Shown here: piece by piece, positions 17,673 to 26,941 of the stretch
Layout: each line of letters begins with the position of its first letter
Position numbering within the stretch: the first letter of the stretch is position 1
The notes under the pieces: generated by a model
What the model saw: the letters and a program-made list of their open reading frames with translations, nothing else
Told to the model about the DNA's origin: nothing
Databases searched by the model: none
Source of the DNA: Acinetobacter defluvii
GTDB taxonomy: Bacteria; Pseudomonadota; Gammaproteobacteria; Pseudomonadales; Moraxellaceae
Reading direction: 5' to 3'
Length of the DNA stretch: 64,000 nucleotides
Assembly (NCBI RefSeq): GCF_001704615.3
Contig: NZ_CP029397.2
Span: 1,426,001-1,490,000, forward strand
Position numbers and translations under genes: made by a program

Positions 17673-18081
17673 ACAGTTATCAGGAATATGGGCAAATTTC
17701 CTCAACCTATTTGATTCTATACCAGAAGACAATATTGCGATCACCGTCTATATTCTTGGAACACTGATTATTTTAAGGTGTTGGTATTCGATTGCAAAAC
17801 GATTACCTTCGCCAGTCGGTGGGATTACATGGATTATTGTATTTGCAATCATTGCAACCCCGACAATTTCAGAAGGACCTAACTCTGCGATTGCACCAGC
17901 ATTTTTTGGATTGTTATTTGGTGTTTTAACCAAAGACTCTCCATTGATTTGGTCAAATGCAGCATTGATTACTTTTGTGATCGGTATTGGCTTGGTTGTT
18001 GGCTTTTTTTGGTCGAAATACAAAGCAAATAAAAAATCAGTGCAAGAACCAACTGCGACTAAAAACATTTCGCCACTTTAA
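17662..18081 (+). CDS. Hypothetical membrane protein
   Basis: 139-residue protein with about three or four hydrophobic segments (near 26-43, 54-68, 75-93 and 97-118) and a polar C-terminus. The start is GTG 17662 or the adjacent in-frame GTG 17665; both overlap the ycgL stop at 17670-17672, indicating translational coupling. No family is recognised. It ends 20 bases before the MoxR gene, so ycgL, this gene, the MoxR ATPase and the VWA gene may be one transcript. Confidence 0.72.
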   Translation: MVLEQLSGIWANFLNLFDSIPEDNIAITVYILGTLIILRCWYSIAKRLPSPVGGITWIIVFAIIATPTISEGPNSAIAPAFFGLLFGVLTKDSPLIWSNAALITFVIGIGLVVGFFWSKYKANKKSVQEPTATKNISPL

Positions 18082-18101
18082 ATAAAAAATAAAGGTTAAT
18101 T

Positions 18102-18953
18102 ATGTCTGTTGAAGCTCAACAATTTACAGGTACAGCGCAATATATCGCGACTGATAGTTTGAAACTGGCGGTAAAAGCTGCACGTGCGTTACAAAAGCCA
18201 CTTTTGGTCAAAGGTGAGCCGGGCACAGGTAAAACTTTACTGGCTGAACAAGTTGCTGAAAGTTTAGGTCTTAAACTCATTACTTGGCATATTAAATCAA
18301 CCACCAAAGCCCAACAAGGTTTATATGAATATGATGCGGTATCACGTTTACGTGATAGCCAGTTGGGTGATGATCGTGTTTATGATATTAAAAACTATAT
18401 TAAACCGGGTAAGTTGTGGGAAGCTTTTACCAGTGAAGAACGCTGTGTTTTATTGATTGATGAAATTGATAAAGCAGATATTGAATTTCCAAATGATTTG
18501 TTGCATGAGCTCGACAAAATGTCATTTTTCGTCTATGAAACAGGCGAAACCATTACTGCAACACAACGCCCAATTGTGATTATTACCTCAAATAATGAAA
18601 AAGAACTTCCTGATGCGTTCTTACGTCGTTGTTTCTTTCATTATATTGAATTCCCTGATGAAGCAACCATGCGTGAAATTATTGCGGTACATTTCCCTAA
18701 AATTTCATCGACTTTGGTTTCTGAAGCATTACAAGTTTTCTTTAAGCTTCGTCAAGTGCCGGGTTTGAAAAAACCACCTTCAACTTCGGAACTTATCGAT
18801 TGGTTAAGTTTATTGATGGCAGACGATATGCCTGAAGATATTTTGCGTAATCATGATAAGTCTAAAGCCATACCACCTTTATATGGTGCGTTGATTAAAA
18901 ACGAGCAAGATGTGCAATTGCTTGAGCGTTTAGCCTTTATGTCACGTCGTTAA
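18102..18953 (+). CDS. MoxR-family AAA+ ATPase
   Basis: 283-residue AAA+ chaperone-like ATPase. Walker A GEPGTGKT is near residue 37, Walker B VLLIDEIDKAD near 113, sensor 1 IITSNNEKELPDAFLRRC near 165, and the lid region follows. MoxR proteins typically work with a von Willebrand factor A (VWA) protein in assembling or activating a target complex; the next gene, 15 bases on, encodes such a partner. The target is unknown. Confidence 0.92.
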   Translation: MSVEAQQFTGTAQYIATDSLKLAVKAARALQKPLLVKGEPGTGKTLLAEQVAESLGLKLITWHIKSTTKAQQGLYEYDAVSRLRDSQLGDDRVYDIKNYIKPGKLWEAFTSEERCVLLIDEIDKADIEFPNDLLHELDKMSFFVYETGETITATQRPIVIITSNNEKELPDAFLRRCFFHYIEFPDEATMREIIAVHFPKISSTLVSEALQVFFKLRQVPGLKKPPSTSELIDWLSLLMADDMPEDILRNHDKSKAIPPLYGALIKNEQDVQLLERLAFMSRR

Positions 18954-18968
18954 TAGGGGGATCGCCAG

Positions 18969-20156
18969 ATGTTTGTGCGATTGTTTTATACCCTTAGAAA
19001 ATATGGCATACCTGTTTCAACCCGTGAGTTGATTGATTTAAATCAAGCTGTTGCAGCAGGTTTGGTATTTGCAAGCCAAGAGGATTTTTATCAACTTGTA
19101 AAAACAGTGATGGTCAAAGATGAGCGATTCTTTGATAAATATGACCGTGCCATGAAAGACTATTTTGAGGGGATTCAGACCTTCGATGTAGATGATTTAT
19201 TGAGTAAAGTCCAAAATTTACCCAAAGATTGGTTTGATTTAGAGTTATTAGAAAAGCATTTAACGCCTGAACAGCGTGCCGAGTTAATGAAAGCAGGCTC
19301 GCTCGAAGAGTTGATGAAAATGTTGGAAGAGCGCTTGCGTGAACAACATAAAAAACATCAAGGTGGCAATCGCATGATTGGTACAGGGGGGACATCGCCA
19401 TTTGGTGCATTCGGAGATCATCCTGAGGGTGTGCGGATCGGTGGACCAAGTCGTAAAAACTCTGCGGTGAAAGTTTGGGAGCAACGTAAATATCAAAATC
19501 TAGATGATGAGCAAATATTGGGTACCCGACAAATGCAAATGGCTTTGCGTCGTTTACGTAAATTTGCTCGACAAGGTGCTGCTGAAGAACTCGACATTCA
19601 AGGTACGATTTATGAAACCGCAAAGCAGGGTATTTTAGATGTACAAATGGTGCCTGAACGCCGTAACCGCATCAAAGTTTTGATGTTATTTGATGTTGGG
19701 GGGTCAATGGATGCACATATTGCCCAATGTGAAAAATTATTTAGTGCTGCGAAAACTGAGTTTAAGACTTTAGAATACTTTTATTTTCATAACTGCTTAT
19801 ATGACTATGTTTGGAAAGATAATTTTCGCCGTTCATCTACCCGAATGAATACGTGGGATTTGTTCAATACTTATGGTAAAGATTATCGGGTCATTGTTGT
19901 CGGTGATGCGAGTATGGCACCTTATGAATTAAGATCAGTTGGTGGCTCAGTTGAATACATGAATGATGAAGCTGGGGAAGTTTGGCTACGCCGTCTGCGC
20001 AATCATTTTGAAAAAACAGCATGGTTAAACCCAGAACAAGAAAATTATTGGCATTACACTCAAACCATCGGTTTAATTAAACAAATTTTTGAAGATCATA
20101 TGTATCCAATGACGCTAAAAGGGATAGAGGATTTGACTAAATATTTATCCCGTTAG
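18969..20156 (+). CDS. VWA-domain protein, partner of the MoxR ATPase
   Basis: 395-residue cytoplasmic protein of the CoxE-like VWA type. The N-terminal half is helical; a low-complexity basic and Gly-rich stretch (GGNRMIGTGGTSPFGAFG) lies near 134-151; the VWA domain starts near 235. Its metal-ion site reads DVGGSMDAHI, with Gly in place of the first Ser of the canonical DxSxS, a feature I believe is shared by this subfamily. It is cotranscribed with the MoxR gene 15 bases upstream, preceded by the ribosome binding site AGGGGGA. Confidence 0.87.
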   Translation: MFVRLFYTLRKYGIPVSTRELIDLNQAVAAGLVFASQEDFYQLVKTVMVKDERFFDKYDRAMKDYFEGIQTFDVDDLLSKVQNLPKDWFDLELLEKHLTPEQRAELMKAGSLEELMKMLEERLREQHKKHQGGNRMIGTGGTSPFGAFGDHPEGVRIGGPSRKNSAVKVWEQRKYQNLDDEQILGTRQMQMALRRLRKFARQGAAEELDIQGTIYETAKQGILDVQMVPERRNRIKVLMLFDVGGSMDAHIAQCEKLFSAAKTEFKTLEYFYFHNCLYDYVWKDNFRRSSTRMNTWDLFNTYGKDYRVIVVGDASMAPYELRSVGGSVEYMNDEAGEVWLRRLRNHFEKTAWLNPEQENYWHYTQTIGLIKQIFEDHMYPMTLKGIEDLTKYLSR

Positions 20157-20215
20157 ACTGGAAAATATTTATAATTTTGATTTAGTTTAAACACTTATGT
20201 GATCAGAGGAATAAG

Positions 20216-21424
20216 ATGACACATCAAATTAATGGTATTGCCTTACCCAATGAAGATGGTTTTTTTGGTGAATATGGCGGTCAATTTATTCCACCACATC
20301 TAAAACAAGCAATGGATGAAATCAATGTGGCATATGAAGAAATTCGTCACACTGAAGAATTTCAAAATGAGCTTGCTGAGTTATTTGCACATTATGTCGG
20401 TCGTCCAAGTCCATTATTTCACGCAAAACGATTGTCTGAGCAATTAGGTGGTGCACAGATTTATTTAAAACGTGAAGATTTAAACCATACAGGTGCGCAT
20501 AAAATTAACCATTGTTTGGGCGAAGCTTTGCTTGCTAAATATATGGGAAAAACCAAAGTCATTGCTGAAACGGGTGCAGGACAACATGGCGTAGCACTTG
20601 CAACAGCATGTGCGTTGGTTGGGATTCCATGTGAAATTCATATGGGTCAAGTGGATATCGAAAAAGAACATCCCAATGTTGTAAAAATGAAAATTTTGGG
20701 TGCAAATCTAATCTCTGTGACACGTGGTACTGCAACTTTAAAAGATGCTGTGGATAGTGCTTTTGAAGAATATTTAAAAGACCCGAAACACTTTATTTAT
20801 GCGATTGGTTCTGTAGTCGGTCCGCATCCATTTCCGAAAATGGTGCGTGACTTCCAATCCATTATTGGTGATGAAATTAAAGTTCAGACCAATCAACGTT
20901 TTGGTGCAAATCCTGACTATGTCGTGGCTTGTGTGGGTGGTGGTTCAAATGCAATGGGTGCATTTACTGCATTTTTAAATGAAGAAAATGTCAAACTTGT
21001 CGGTGTTGAACCTGCTGGGCATGGCTTGGAAACAGACCGACATTCAGCAACTTTAACTTTGGGTAAACCAAGTCAGCTTCATGGTATGGCATGCTATGTA
21101 CTTGAAGATGAACATGGCGAACCTCTACCAGTACACTCGATTGCTTCAGGGTTAGATTATCCTGGTGTAGGGCCACAACATAGTTTCTTAAAGGATTTAG
21201 GGCGTGTTGAATATTCAACAGCAACAGATCAAGAATGTTTAGATGCTTTTATGACTTTATCACGTGTTGAAGGCATTGTACCTGCGTTGGAAAGCTCTCA
21301 TGCAGTCGCTTGGGCAATTCGTGAAGCGGGTAAATTACCAAAAGAGACCAAGATTGTTGTAAATCTTTCAGGTCGTGGCGATAAAGACTCTGATTTTGTT
21401 GCAGAAAAATTAAGGTTGAACTGA
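20216..21424 (+). CDS. trpB: Tryptophan synthase beta chain family protein
   Basis: 402-residue PLP enzyme of the TrpB family, which makes tryptophan from indole and serine, normally with TrpA. Family motifs are [12 protein letters not shown] near 17, [12 protein letters not shown] near 61, the PLP lysine in [22 protein letters not shown] near 95, [13 protein letters not shown] near 117, the phosphate loop [10 protein letters not shown] near 242 and SSHAVAWAI near 361. No trpA or trpF is adjacent: the neighbours are a VWA gene and a CBS gene. Acinetobacter trpB is known to be linked with trpF and trpA, so this may be a second copy with a modified role. Ribosome binding site GAGGAA precedes the ATG. 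Confidence 0.85.
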   Translation: MTHQINGIALPNEDGFFGEYGGQFIPPHLKQAMDEINVAYEEIRHTEEFQNELAELFAHYVGRPSPLFHAKRLSEQLGGAQIYLKREDLNHTGAHKINHCLGEALLAKYMGKTKVIAETGAGQHGVALATACALVGIPCEIHMGQVDIEKEHPNVVKMKILGANLISVTRGTATLKDAVDSAFEEYLKDPKHFIYAIGSVVGPHPFPKMVRDFQSIIGDEIKVQTNQRFGANPDYVVACVGGGSNAMGAFTAFLNEENVKLVGVEPAGHGLETDRHSATLTLGKPSQLHGMACYVLEDEHGEPLPVHSIASGLDYPGVGPQHSFLKDLGRVEYSTATDQECLDAFMTLSRVEGIVPALESSHAVAWAIREAGKLPKETKIVVNLSGRGDKDSDFVAEKLRLN

Positions 21425-21442
21425 TTTTTAGTTAAGTTAATA

Positions 21443-21467
21443 AACCTAGCTTTGGCTAGGTTTTTTT
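21443..21467 (+). terminator. Terminator of the trpB gene
   Basis: A perfect 8-bp stem, AACCTAGC (21443-21450) with GCTAGGTT (21455-21462), loop TTTG, then five T. It lies 19 bases after the stop. Confidence 0.9.
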
Positions 21468-21507
21468 ATGCAAACTTGAATTGATCTCAATATATTTATT
21501 CAGATTA

Positions 21508-21939
21508 TTAACCTGAAATATATTGTTTTAACTGTTCAATCAGTTGGCGTTGATCTTCCATGGTTGCTTTGACAAGGTCACCAATAGAAACAAAACCGAT
21601 TAATTCTTCATTTTCAATCACAGGTAAATGACGGAGATGACGATCTGTCATTAGACCTAAACATTCTTCTACAGTATTGTTACGTGTAACAGAAATCACT
21701 TTTGCTGTCATAATTTCTGCAACAGTGGTGTGATCAGAAGTACGTTGCATAAGTGCAATTTTACGTGTGTAATCACGCTCAGATAAAATCCCAACAACTT
21801 TTTCATCCTGAGTGACCACTAATGCACCAATACCTTTATTTGCCATGATCGTGATCGCTTCAAGAACAGTATGTTCAGGTGAAACCGTAAAGATTTCTTG
21901 TCCAATTTTATTGTGAATGACTTGAGCAACGGTGGTCAT
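21508..21939 (-). CDS. Tandem CBS-domain protein
   Basis: 143-residue soluble protein made of two CBS domains (about 9-60 and 73-130). The first carries ALVVTQDEKVVGILSERDYTR and the second HLPVIENEELIGFVSIGDLVK. Such stand-alone pairs bind adenine nucleotides, NAD or SAM and act as energy or redox sensors; the ligand is not known here. It is convergent with the trpB gene and followed on its left by that gene's terminator. ATG 21939 is preceded by AAAGGAAC. Confidence 0.87.
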   Translation of the reverse strand: MTTVAQVIHNKIGQEIFTVSPEHTVLEAITIMANKGIGALVVTQDEKVVGILSERDYTRKIALMQRTSDHTTVAEIMTAKVISVTRNNTVEECLGLMTDRHLRHLPVIENEELIGFVSIGDLVKATMEDQRQLIEQLKQYISG

Positions 21940-22340
21940 AATTATTGTTCCTTTCGATTTTTATTGCACTCTTTTAACTTAGCTTTATTTTAAAAGAATG
22001 CAAATACTTTCATATGACAATTTCAGAAAAAAACAATATTTTGTTTAATCTTTCATCAGAAAGATTTGGATTTTCTGATAAATGGTAAAATCATAATTTT
22101 AAGCATACGCAGATTCAAAAGATAAATGCAACATATTTGTAATCGGTCGAGAAAATTAGGGGCATTACAGCCGCTTCATTTTTAACTGGCAAGTGTAAAT
22201 ATACTCAGGAAAGTTCTCGTTGGATTTTTCACTGTGACACTTGTGAGTTGAATCTGCTAAAAATAAAAATCTGAATTTTTTAATTTATACAATTATTTGA
22301 GTTCTCATTGCACCCCAACAGAGTGCAATGAGAATTAGAT
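21940..22340. other. Intergenic region with a short zinc-ribbon-like relic
   Basis: 401 bases between the CBS and MscS genes. An open frame without a start codon (22143-22274, plus strand, 43 codons) reads into GKCKYTQESSRWIFHCDTCEL, a Cys-x-Cys-type pattern resembling a zinc ribbon. It looks like the end of a lost gene. A 12-bp inverted repeat (22302-22313 with 22323-22334) lies just before the MscS stop. No T tract follows it on either strand. Confidence 0.3.
22302..22334 (-). terminator. Long hairpin downstream of the MscS gene
   Basis: TTCTCATTGCAC (22302-22313) pairs with GTGCAATGAGAA (22323-22334), loop 9 bases. It is 6 bases after the stop of the MscS gene on the minus strand, the position of a terminator, but the T tract is missing. 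Confidence 0.5.
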
Positions 22341-23612
22341 TTAAGATGAAAACATCTGCTCATTTTTTTGATCATGATTTTGAGGGTATAATGCTTGTAG
22401 GTCTGTGCCGGATGGTGCTTGATAAATTTTCAAGCCAAACTCTGGCAAGATTGCCATTAAATGATCAAAAATATCGGATTGAATCATTTCATAGTCGCCC
22501 CATATTGTGGTGTTTGCAAAGGCATAAATCTCTAATGGTAAACCTTCACTCGTCGCTTGCAACTGACGAACCATAATGGTTTGGTTTTGAGAGATGCCTG
22601 AATGTTGCTTTAAATAAGCGGTTACATAGGCACGGAAAGTCCCAATATTTGTTAAACGACGTTGATTAAAAGCAGCATCATTTAAAAACTGTTGATTAAA
22701 CTCTTTTAGCTCATTCTGTTTTTCATCTAAATAGTCACCTAAAAGTAAAAAAGATTGTAACTTTTTCTGCTCTTGTGCACTCAAAAAATGGACGCTGTTT
22801 TGGTCTATGAAAATAGAACGTTTAATCCTTCTCGCACCTAATTGCTTCATACCACGCCAGTTTTTAAAAGTATCGGTCACTAATTTATTGGTAGGAATGG
22901 TAGTAAATGTTTTATCAAAATTTTGGACAGTAATTGTATGTAATGACATATCAATGACATCACCATCAGCATTTAAAGAGGGCATTTCGATCCAATCACC
23001 TATACGAACCATGTCATAAGATGAAATTTGTACGGAAGCAACTAAAGATAAAATCGTATTTTGAAAAACTAACATCAATACTGCGGCCATTGCACCAAAG
23101 CCTGCGAGTAAACTAAAGACATCTTTTTTCAGGAATGTACCTAAAATTAATAAAGCACAAACAATATAAATAATCAGTTTAACCAACTGCAAATAGCCTT
23201 TAATTGGCTTGTTACGTGACTTCGGATTCTTTTGATAAACTAAATTAAAAATACTTAGACATTCACTAATTGCTAGGGCAATGGTTAAAAATATAAACGC
23301 TTGTCCAAGCATTTGAATCAGTGTGATAACTTTTTCAGATAAATGTGGAACCGTAGGAATCCCATTAATGATGACAATGGCTGGAACAATATTCGCAACT
23401 CTTCGAATAACATTGTGTTCTGATAAAACCTCACTATTTGCAAATTTTAATTTTAAAATAAGCTTTCGAATACCACGAACTACAACTTGTTTCGCGATAA
23501 AATTTGCCAATACAGCAAAAAAAACCAGAAGACTGAGCGAGGTCAACATTTCTAACCATGGATATTGATCTGACCAATCCTGAATATTTTGGATAAAAGC
23601 AAACTTTTCCAA
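22341..23612 (-). CDS. MscS-family mechanosensitive channel, YbdG type
   Basis: 423-residue inner-membrane channel with about five predicted transmembrane helices in the first 200 residues. The pore-lining helix and the beta domain are represented by LLAGFGAMAAVLMLVFQNTI near 165 and RIGDWIEMPSLNADGDVIDMSLHTITVQNFDKTFTTIPTNKL near 205. The length and the DG(V/D)V region agree with YbdG-like osmotic channels. The role would be release of solutes on osmotic downshock. Start at 23612 is preceded by TCTCTTTTGG on the plus strand, that is, CCAAAAGAGA, a weak ribosome binding site. Confidence 0.85.
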   Translation of the reverse strand: MEKFAFIQNIQDWSDQYPWLEMLTSLSLLVFFAVLANFIAKQVVVRGIRKLILKLKFANSEVLSEHNVIRRVANIVPAIVIINGIPTVPHLSEKVITLIQMLGQAFIFLTIALAISECLSIFNLVYQKNPKSRNKPIKGYLQLVKLIIYIVCALLILGTFLKKDVFSLLAGFGAMAAVLMLVFQNTILSLVASVQISSYDMVRIGDWIEMPSLNADGDVIDMSLHTITVQNFDKTFTTIPTNKLVTDTFKNWRGMKQLGARRIKRSIFIDQNSVHFLSAQEQKKLQSFLLLGDYLDEKQNELKEFNQQFLNDAAFNQRRLTNIGTFRAYVTAYLKQHSGISQNQTIMVRQLQATSEGLPLEIYAFANTTIWGDYEMIQSDIFDHLMAILPEFGLKIYQAPSGTDLQALYPQNHDQKNEQMFSS

Positions 23613-24045
23613 AAGAGAAAACCTCTATTTTATGTGATAATTGTTATTCTATTGATTTATAATGACAATATCTTTTTTGATAACGATATAGCTACATTTA
23701 GTTAACTTTTCTCACTTAAAAATGATTTTTTAGTCAACGATTATGAATGTAAGTTTTTATATTTAGCAAAGACCGATGAGGAAAATAAAGACGAGTATAT
23801 TGGCAATGAATACTGTCAAAAGATTAATTTGATAGGAAAATACATACATCAGAAACTTAGTAATCATCAAAATGGTATTGGGACACCTCCAAATTTTAAA
23901 AAGGCATAAAAATTAAAGCAAAGTTTAGAATTTAAACAGATATGAAGAGAATTCATTGTTAAGTTGAAGATTACTCAAGCGTGATTTGAAATAATCTATT
24001 GGATTTATGTTCTAATACATATATCGATTTATGTAAAAAAACATT
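23613..24045. other. Intergenic region with a relic reading frame; no B12 riboswitch seen
   Basis: 433 bases between divergent genes. On the plus strand a frame open from 23706 to the TAA at 23907 contains LVNDYECKFLYLAKTDEENK and ends GTPPNFKKA. It has no start codon in frame and looks like a gene's tail. The family was not recognised. I searched for the conserved B12-box core and did not find it, so the downstream cobalamin genes appear not to have a cobalamin riboswitch. Confidence 0.35.
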
Positions 24046-24675
24046 GTGCTTCTACAACCTTTATCCGATGTTGTTCCTACACTTTCCCATGACTATGCTG
24101 AATGGCATCAGGGCAGGGAAAATTATGCATTGTGGTATATCGAAATTACAGAACCTGCATTGTTAAAGTATTTGAATAGATTGCGAGCACACTTTTCAGC
24201 ATTTTTATTCCAACCTAATACTCGCCAATTTCATATTACCTTATTTATTTGTGGATTTTTAACACACAATAATCCTATTTTAAATGATGATTTTTCCACG
24301 ATACAATTAGAACAACAGATTCAAGAGATACTTCAGCAAGCATTTAAAAGTTTTAAAGTTTCTACTGGAAATATTCAAAGTTTTGAGAGCGCATTATTTG
24401 TTGAAATTGTTGATCTTGAAAATAGCCTAAGTAATATTAGAACTTTACTAGCAAAAAACCATTGTGAAATTGCAGCCTTACCATATCTTCCTCACATTAC
24501 TTTAGGACTTTACAATCAAGCATACAGTGCCACTCAAATTTTTCAGACCATTGAAAATATTTCGCAACAACATTTTGAAATTAACATTCAACATTTAACA
24601 TTGGGTTATTACAAAGCCAAAATTATTCAAGGGCAATTATTTGCTCACCAACATATTCACTTGAGTTCATTATGA
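24046..24675 (+). CDS. 2H phosphoesterase (2'-5' RNA ligase family)
   Basis: 209-residue soluble protein with the two His-x-Thr motifs that define 2H phosphoesterases: HITLFICG near residue 65 and HITLGLYN near 148. The only start that fits the frame is GTG 24046, with no clear ribosome binding site. The stop overlaps the cobU start (ATGA at 24672-24675), so it is the first gene of the cobinamide operon. The usual substrates are cyclic or 2',5'-linked nucleotides. A role in cobalamin metabolism is suggested by position only. Confidence 0.82.
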   Translation: MLLQPLSDVVPTLSHDYAEWHQGRENYALWYIEITEPALLKYLNRLRAHFSAFLFQPNTRQFHITLFICGFLTHNNPILNDDFSTIQLEQQIQEILQQAFKSFKVSTGNIQSFESALFVEIVDLENSLSNIRTLLAKNHCEIAALPYLPHITLGLYNQAYSATQIFQTIENISQQHFEINIQHLTLGYYKAKIIQGQLFAHQHIHLSSL

Positions 24676-25217
24676 TTCAACTTATTTTAGGTGGCGCACG
24701 TTCAGGAAAAAGTCGTTTAGCGGAACAGTTCGCTCAAACATCGCCATTTGAAGTGACTTATATTGCGACCGCCGAAGCGTGGGATGCAGAAATGCAATCA
24801 CGGATTGAACATCATCAAAAACAGCGACCTATGGATTGGACTGTCATCGAAGAACCGATTTATTTGGCAAATATATTAGAAAAAATAGATCAGCCCCATC
24901 ATGTGATATTAGTGGATTGTTTAACGTTATGGATGACCAATTTGTTGTTAAAACAAGATGAAAATTCACAAAATGTTGAAAATGACGAGTTGCAGATTCA
25001 AGAGTGTGAAAAGTTATTAAAAATATTACCGACTTTACAAGCACACATTATTTTAGTGAGTAATGAAACAGGGCTTGGCGTCATCCCGATAGGTGAAATT
25101 AGTCGTAAATTTGTAGATGAATCAGGTCGTTTACATCAACAACTTGGAAAAATTGCCGATCAAGTGATTTTTTGTGTGGCAGGTTTTCCAATGTATTTGA
25201 AAGGAGAGAAACAGTGA
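24672..25217 (+). CDS. cobU: Adenosylcobinamide kinase/guanylyltransferase
   Basis: 181-residue bifunctional enzyme that phosphorylates adenosylcobinamide and adds GMP, in nucleotide-loop assembly of cobalamin. The P-loop GGARSGKS is at residues 6-13, VDCLTLWMTNLL near 79, and VSNETGLGVIP near 126. Its ATG overlaps the previous stop by four bases and its stop overlaps the cobT start. Confidence 0.93.
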   Translation: MIQLILGGARSGKSRLAEQFAQTSPFEVTYIATAEAWDAEMQSRIEHHQKQRPMDWTVIEEPIYLANILEKIDQPHHVILVDCLTLWMTNLLLKQDENSQNVENDELQIQECEKLLKILPTLQAHIILVSNETGLGVIPIGEISRKFVDESGRLHQQLGKIADQVIFCVAGFPMYLKGEKQ

Positions 25218-26266
25218 ATTGGTGGTTAGAGGCATGTAAAAATCCAAGTACTATTGCAAAACAGCAGGCGGAACAACGTCAACTGCAACTGACCAAACCC
25301 ACTGGTTCACTTTCAACTTTGGAAAATGTCGCTGTGCAATTGGCAAGTTTGCAAGATCAAGTCAAGCCAAATGTTGATTTTCCTTGGATTTGTATTTTCG
25401 CTGGGGATCATGGCGTGATGGAAGAAAATATTTCTGCCTATCCACAAGCCGTGACACGACAAATGTTGCAAAATTTCACTACGGGTGGCGCTTGTATTAG
25501 CGTAATTGCGAAAGAGTACAATGCAAAATTACAAGTGATTGACTGTGGTTCTGTGGGTGATCCATATGATTATCAAGGGGTTGAGCGACATTGTATTTCA
25601 CAAGGTACAGCAAATTTTGTAAAAACAGTCGCGATGAATGAAGTCCAATGTCAAGCAGCTATGCAACTTGGAAAAAACAGTGCCGATCAGGCTTTTGCAC
25701 AAAATGCTTCGATTTATGTGGCTGGTGAAATGGGCATTGGTAACACTTGTTCAGCATCGGCAGTTGCGTGTTTTTTATTGAATGAGTCTGCTGAAAAATT
25801 AACTGGCATAGGTACAGGGATTCGGGCTGAACAATTACAACATAAGAAAAATATTATTGATCAAGCCATCAAGCTTCATCAAGACTATGTAAATGGAGAT
25901 GCTTTTAAGGCACTTTGTGCAGTCGGTGGCTTAGAAATTGCAGCGATGGTAGGTGCATATATTCGTTGCGCACAAGTCGGCATGCCGATGGTGATTGATG
26001 GGTTTATTAGTAGTGTAGCAGCATTGATAGCTGTTCGTTTAAATCCACCAGTGCGTGATTGGATGCTATTTGGGCATCAGTCCGCAGAGTTTGGACATCA
26101 ACGCTTATTGGCTGAATTAAATGCTGAACCATTATTAAAACTGAATTTACGTTTAGGTGAGGGGAGTGGTGCAGGGGCGGCACTTGGTCTGATTAAACTC
26201 GCATGTCGTTTGCATAACCATATGGCGACTTTTGCGGAAGCTGCGGTGATTGGTGAAAAAGTTTAA
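25214..26266 (+). CDS. cobT: Nicotinate-nucleotide:dimethylbenzimidazole phosphoribosyltransferase
   Basis: 350-residue enzyme that forms alpha-ribazole phosphate from dimethylbenzimidazole and nicotinate mononucleotide, the lower-ligand branch of cobalamin synthesis. The start is GTG 25214, preceded by AAGGAGAG and overlapping the cobU stop; the frame can be read 14 codons farther up, but that part lies inside cobU. Landmarks are TKPTGSLSTLE near residue 28, GDHGV near 71, GEMGIGNTCSASA near 174 and the catalytic Glu in LRLGEGSGAGAALG near 315. Length matches the family. Confidence 0.93.
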   Translation: MNWWLEACKNPSTIAKQQAEQRQLQLTKPTGSLSTLENVAVQLASLQDQVKPNVDFPWICIFAGDHGVMEENISAYPQAVTRQMLQNFTTGGACISVIAKEYNAKLQVIDCGSVGDPYDYQGVERHCISQGTANFVKTVAMNEVQCQAAMQLGKNSADQAFAQNASIYVAGEMGIGNTCSASAVACFLLNESAEKLTGIGTGIRAEQLQHKKNIIDQAIKLHQDYVNGDAFKALCAVGGLEIAAMVGAYIRCAQVGMPMVIDGFISSVAALIAVRLNPPVRDWMLFGHQSAEFGHQRLLAELNAEPLLKLNLRLGEGSGAGAALGLIKLACRLHNHMATFAEAAVIGEKV

Positions 26267-26307
26267 TTATTTTGATGATTTAAATGCTTAGAATTTAGAG
26301 TTATATA

Positions 26308-26940
26308 ATGAAACTGAAGCTTGATCTACTTCGGCATGGTGAAACGCGGTTGAGCCATACTTTAAGAGGCTCTACAGATGATGCTCTCACTGAAATGGGG
26401 CTTGCTCAAATGCAAGCAACCATTCAGAAATTTTTATATCAATCTTTAGGGCAGATGATTTGGCAAGCAATTTTTAGCTCAGATTTGCAGCGTTGTCAGT
26501 ACTTTGCTGAAAAACTAAGTGAACAATACGATAAGCCTTTAGTTATCGAGCCTAATTTAAGAGAAATGCATTTTGGCGACTGGGAGGCACAATCTACACA
26601 ATGGATCTATGATAATTTTCCAGAACAACTAAGCCAATTTTGGCAAACACCCACACAATATACGCCACCTCATGCTGAAACGATGCTGCAATTTAATCAA
26701 CGCGTTCTTCAAGCGCTTGCAAATATTCAGCAGTATATGTTAGCCAATCATTGCCGACGTGTTTTATTGGTCACACATGGCGGTGTGATTAAACTGTTAA
26801 AATGCTTAGCTACACAACAACACTTAGATGATATTTTAAAAATGTCTGCTGAACTTGGTACATTACATACATTTGAGTTAGATACGGATAGCAAAGAAAT
26901 AAATTATTTATCAAGTAATTCTAACGACAAAGAACTTTAA
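26308..26940 (+). CDS. Histidine phosphatase family protein, CobC-like
   Basis: 210-residue phosphatase with the catalytic LLRHGETR at residues 7-14, LREMHFGDWEAQ near 84 and the second His in VTHGGVIK near 150. In the operon context it most likely dephosphorylates alpha-ribazole phosphate (CobC) before or after CobS acts. The histidine phosphatase family is broad, so the specificity comes from position between cobT and cobS. Its stop is followed after one base by the cobS ATG. Confidence 0.85.
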   Translation: MKLKLDLLRHGETRLSHTLRGSTDDALTEMGLAQMQATIQKFLYQSLGQMIWQAIFSSDLQRCQYFAEKLSEQYDKPLVIEPNLREMHFGDWEAQSTQWIYDNFPEQLSQFWQTPTQYTPPHAETMLQFNQRVLQALANIQQYMLANHCRRVLLVTHGGVIKLLKCLATQQHLDDILKMSAELGTLHTFELDTDSKEINYLSSNSNDKEL

Positions 26941-26941
26941 A

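Noticed and set aside
23630..23680. Fur-box-like sequence (GATAATTGTTATTCTAT)
   Set aside because: Partial match only in AT-rich DNA, and the flanking MscS gene is not an iron gene.
23613..24045. Cobalamin riboswitch before the cobU operon
   Set aside because: The conserved B12-box core was not found and no terminator-like stem is present.
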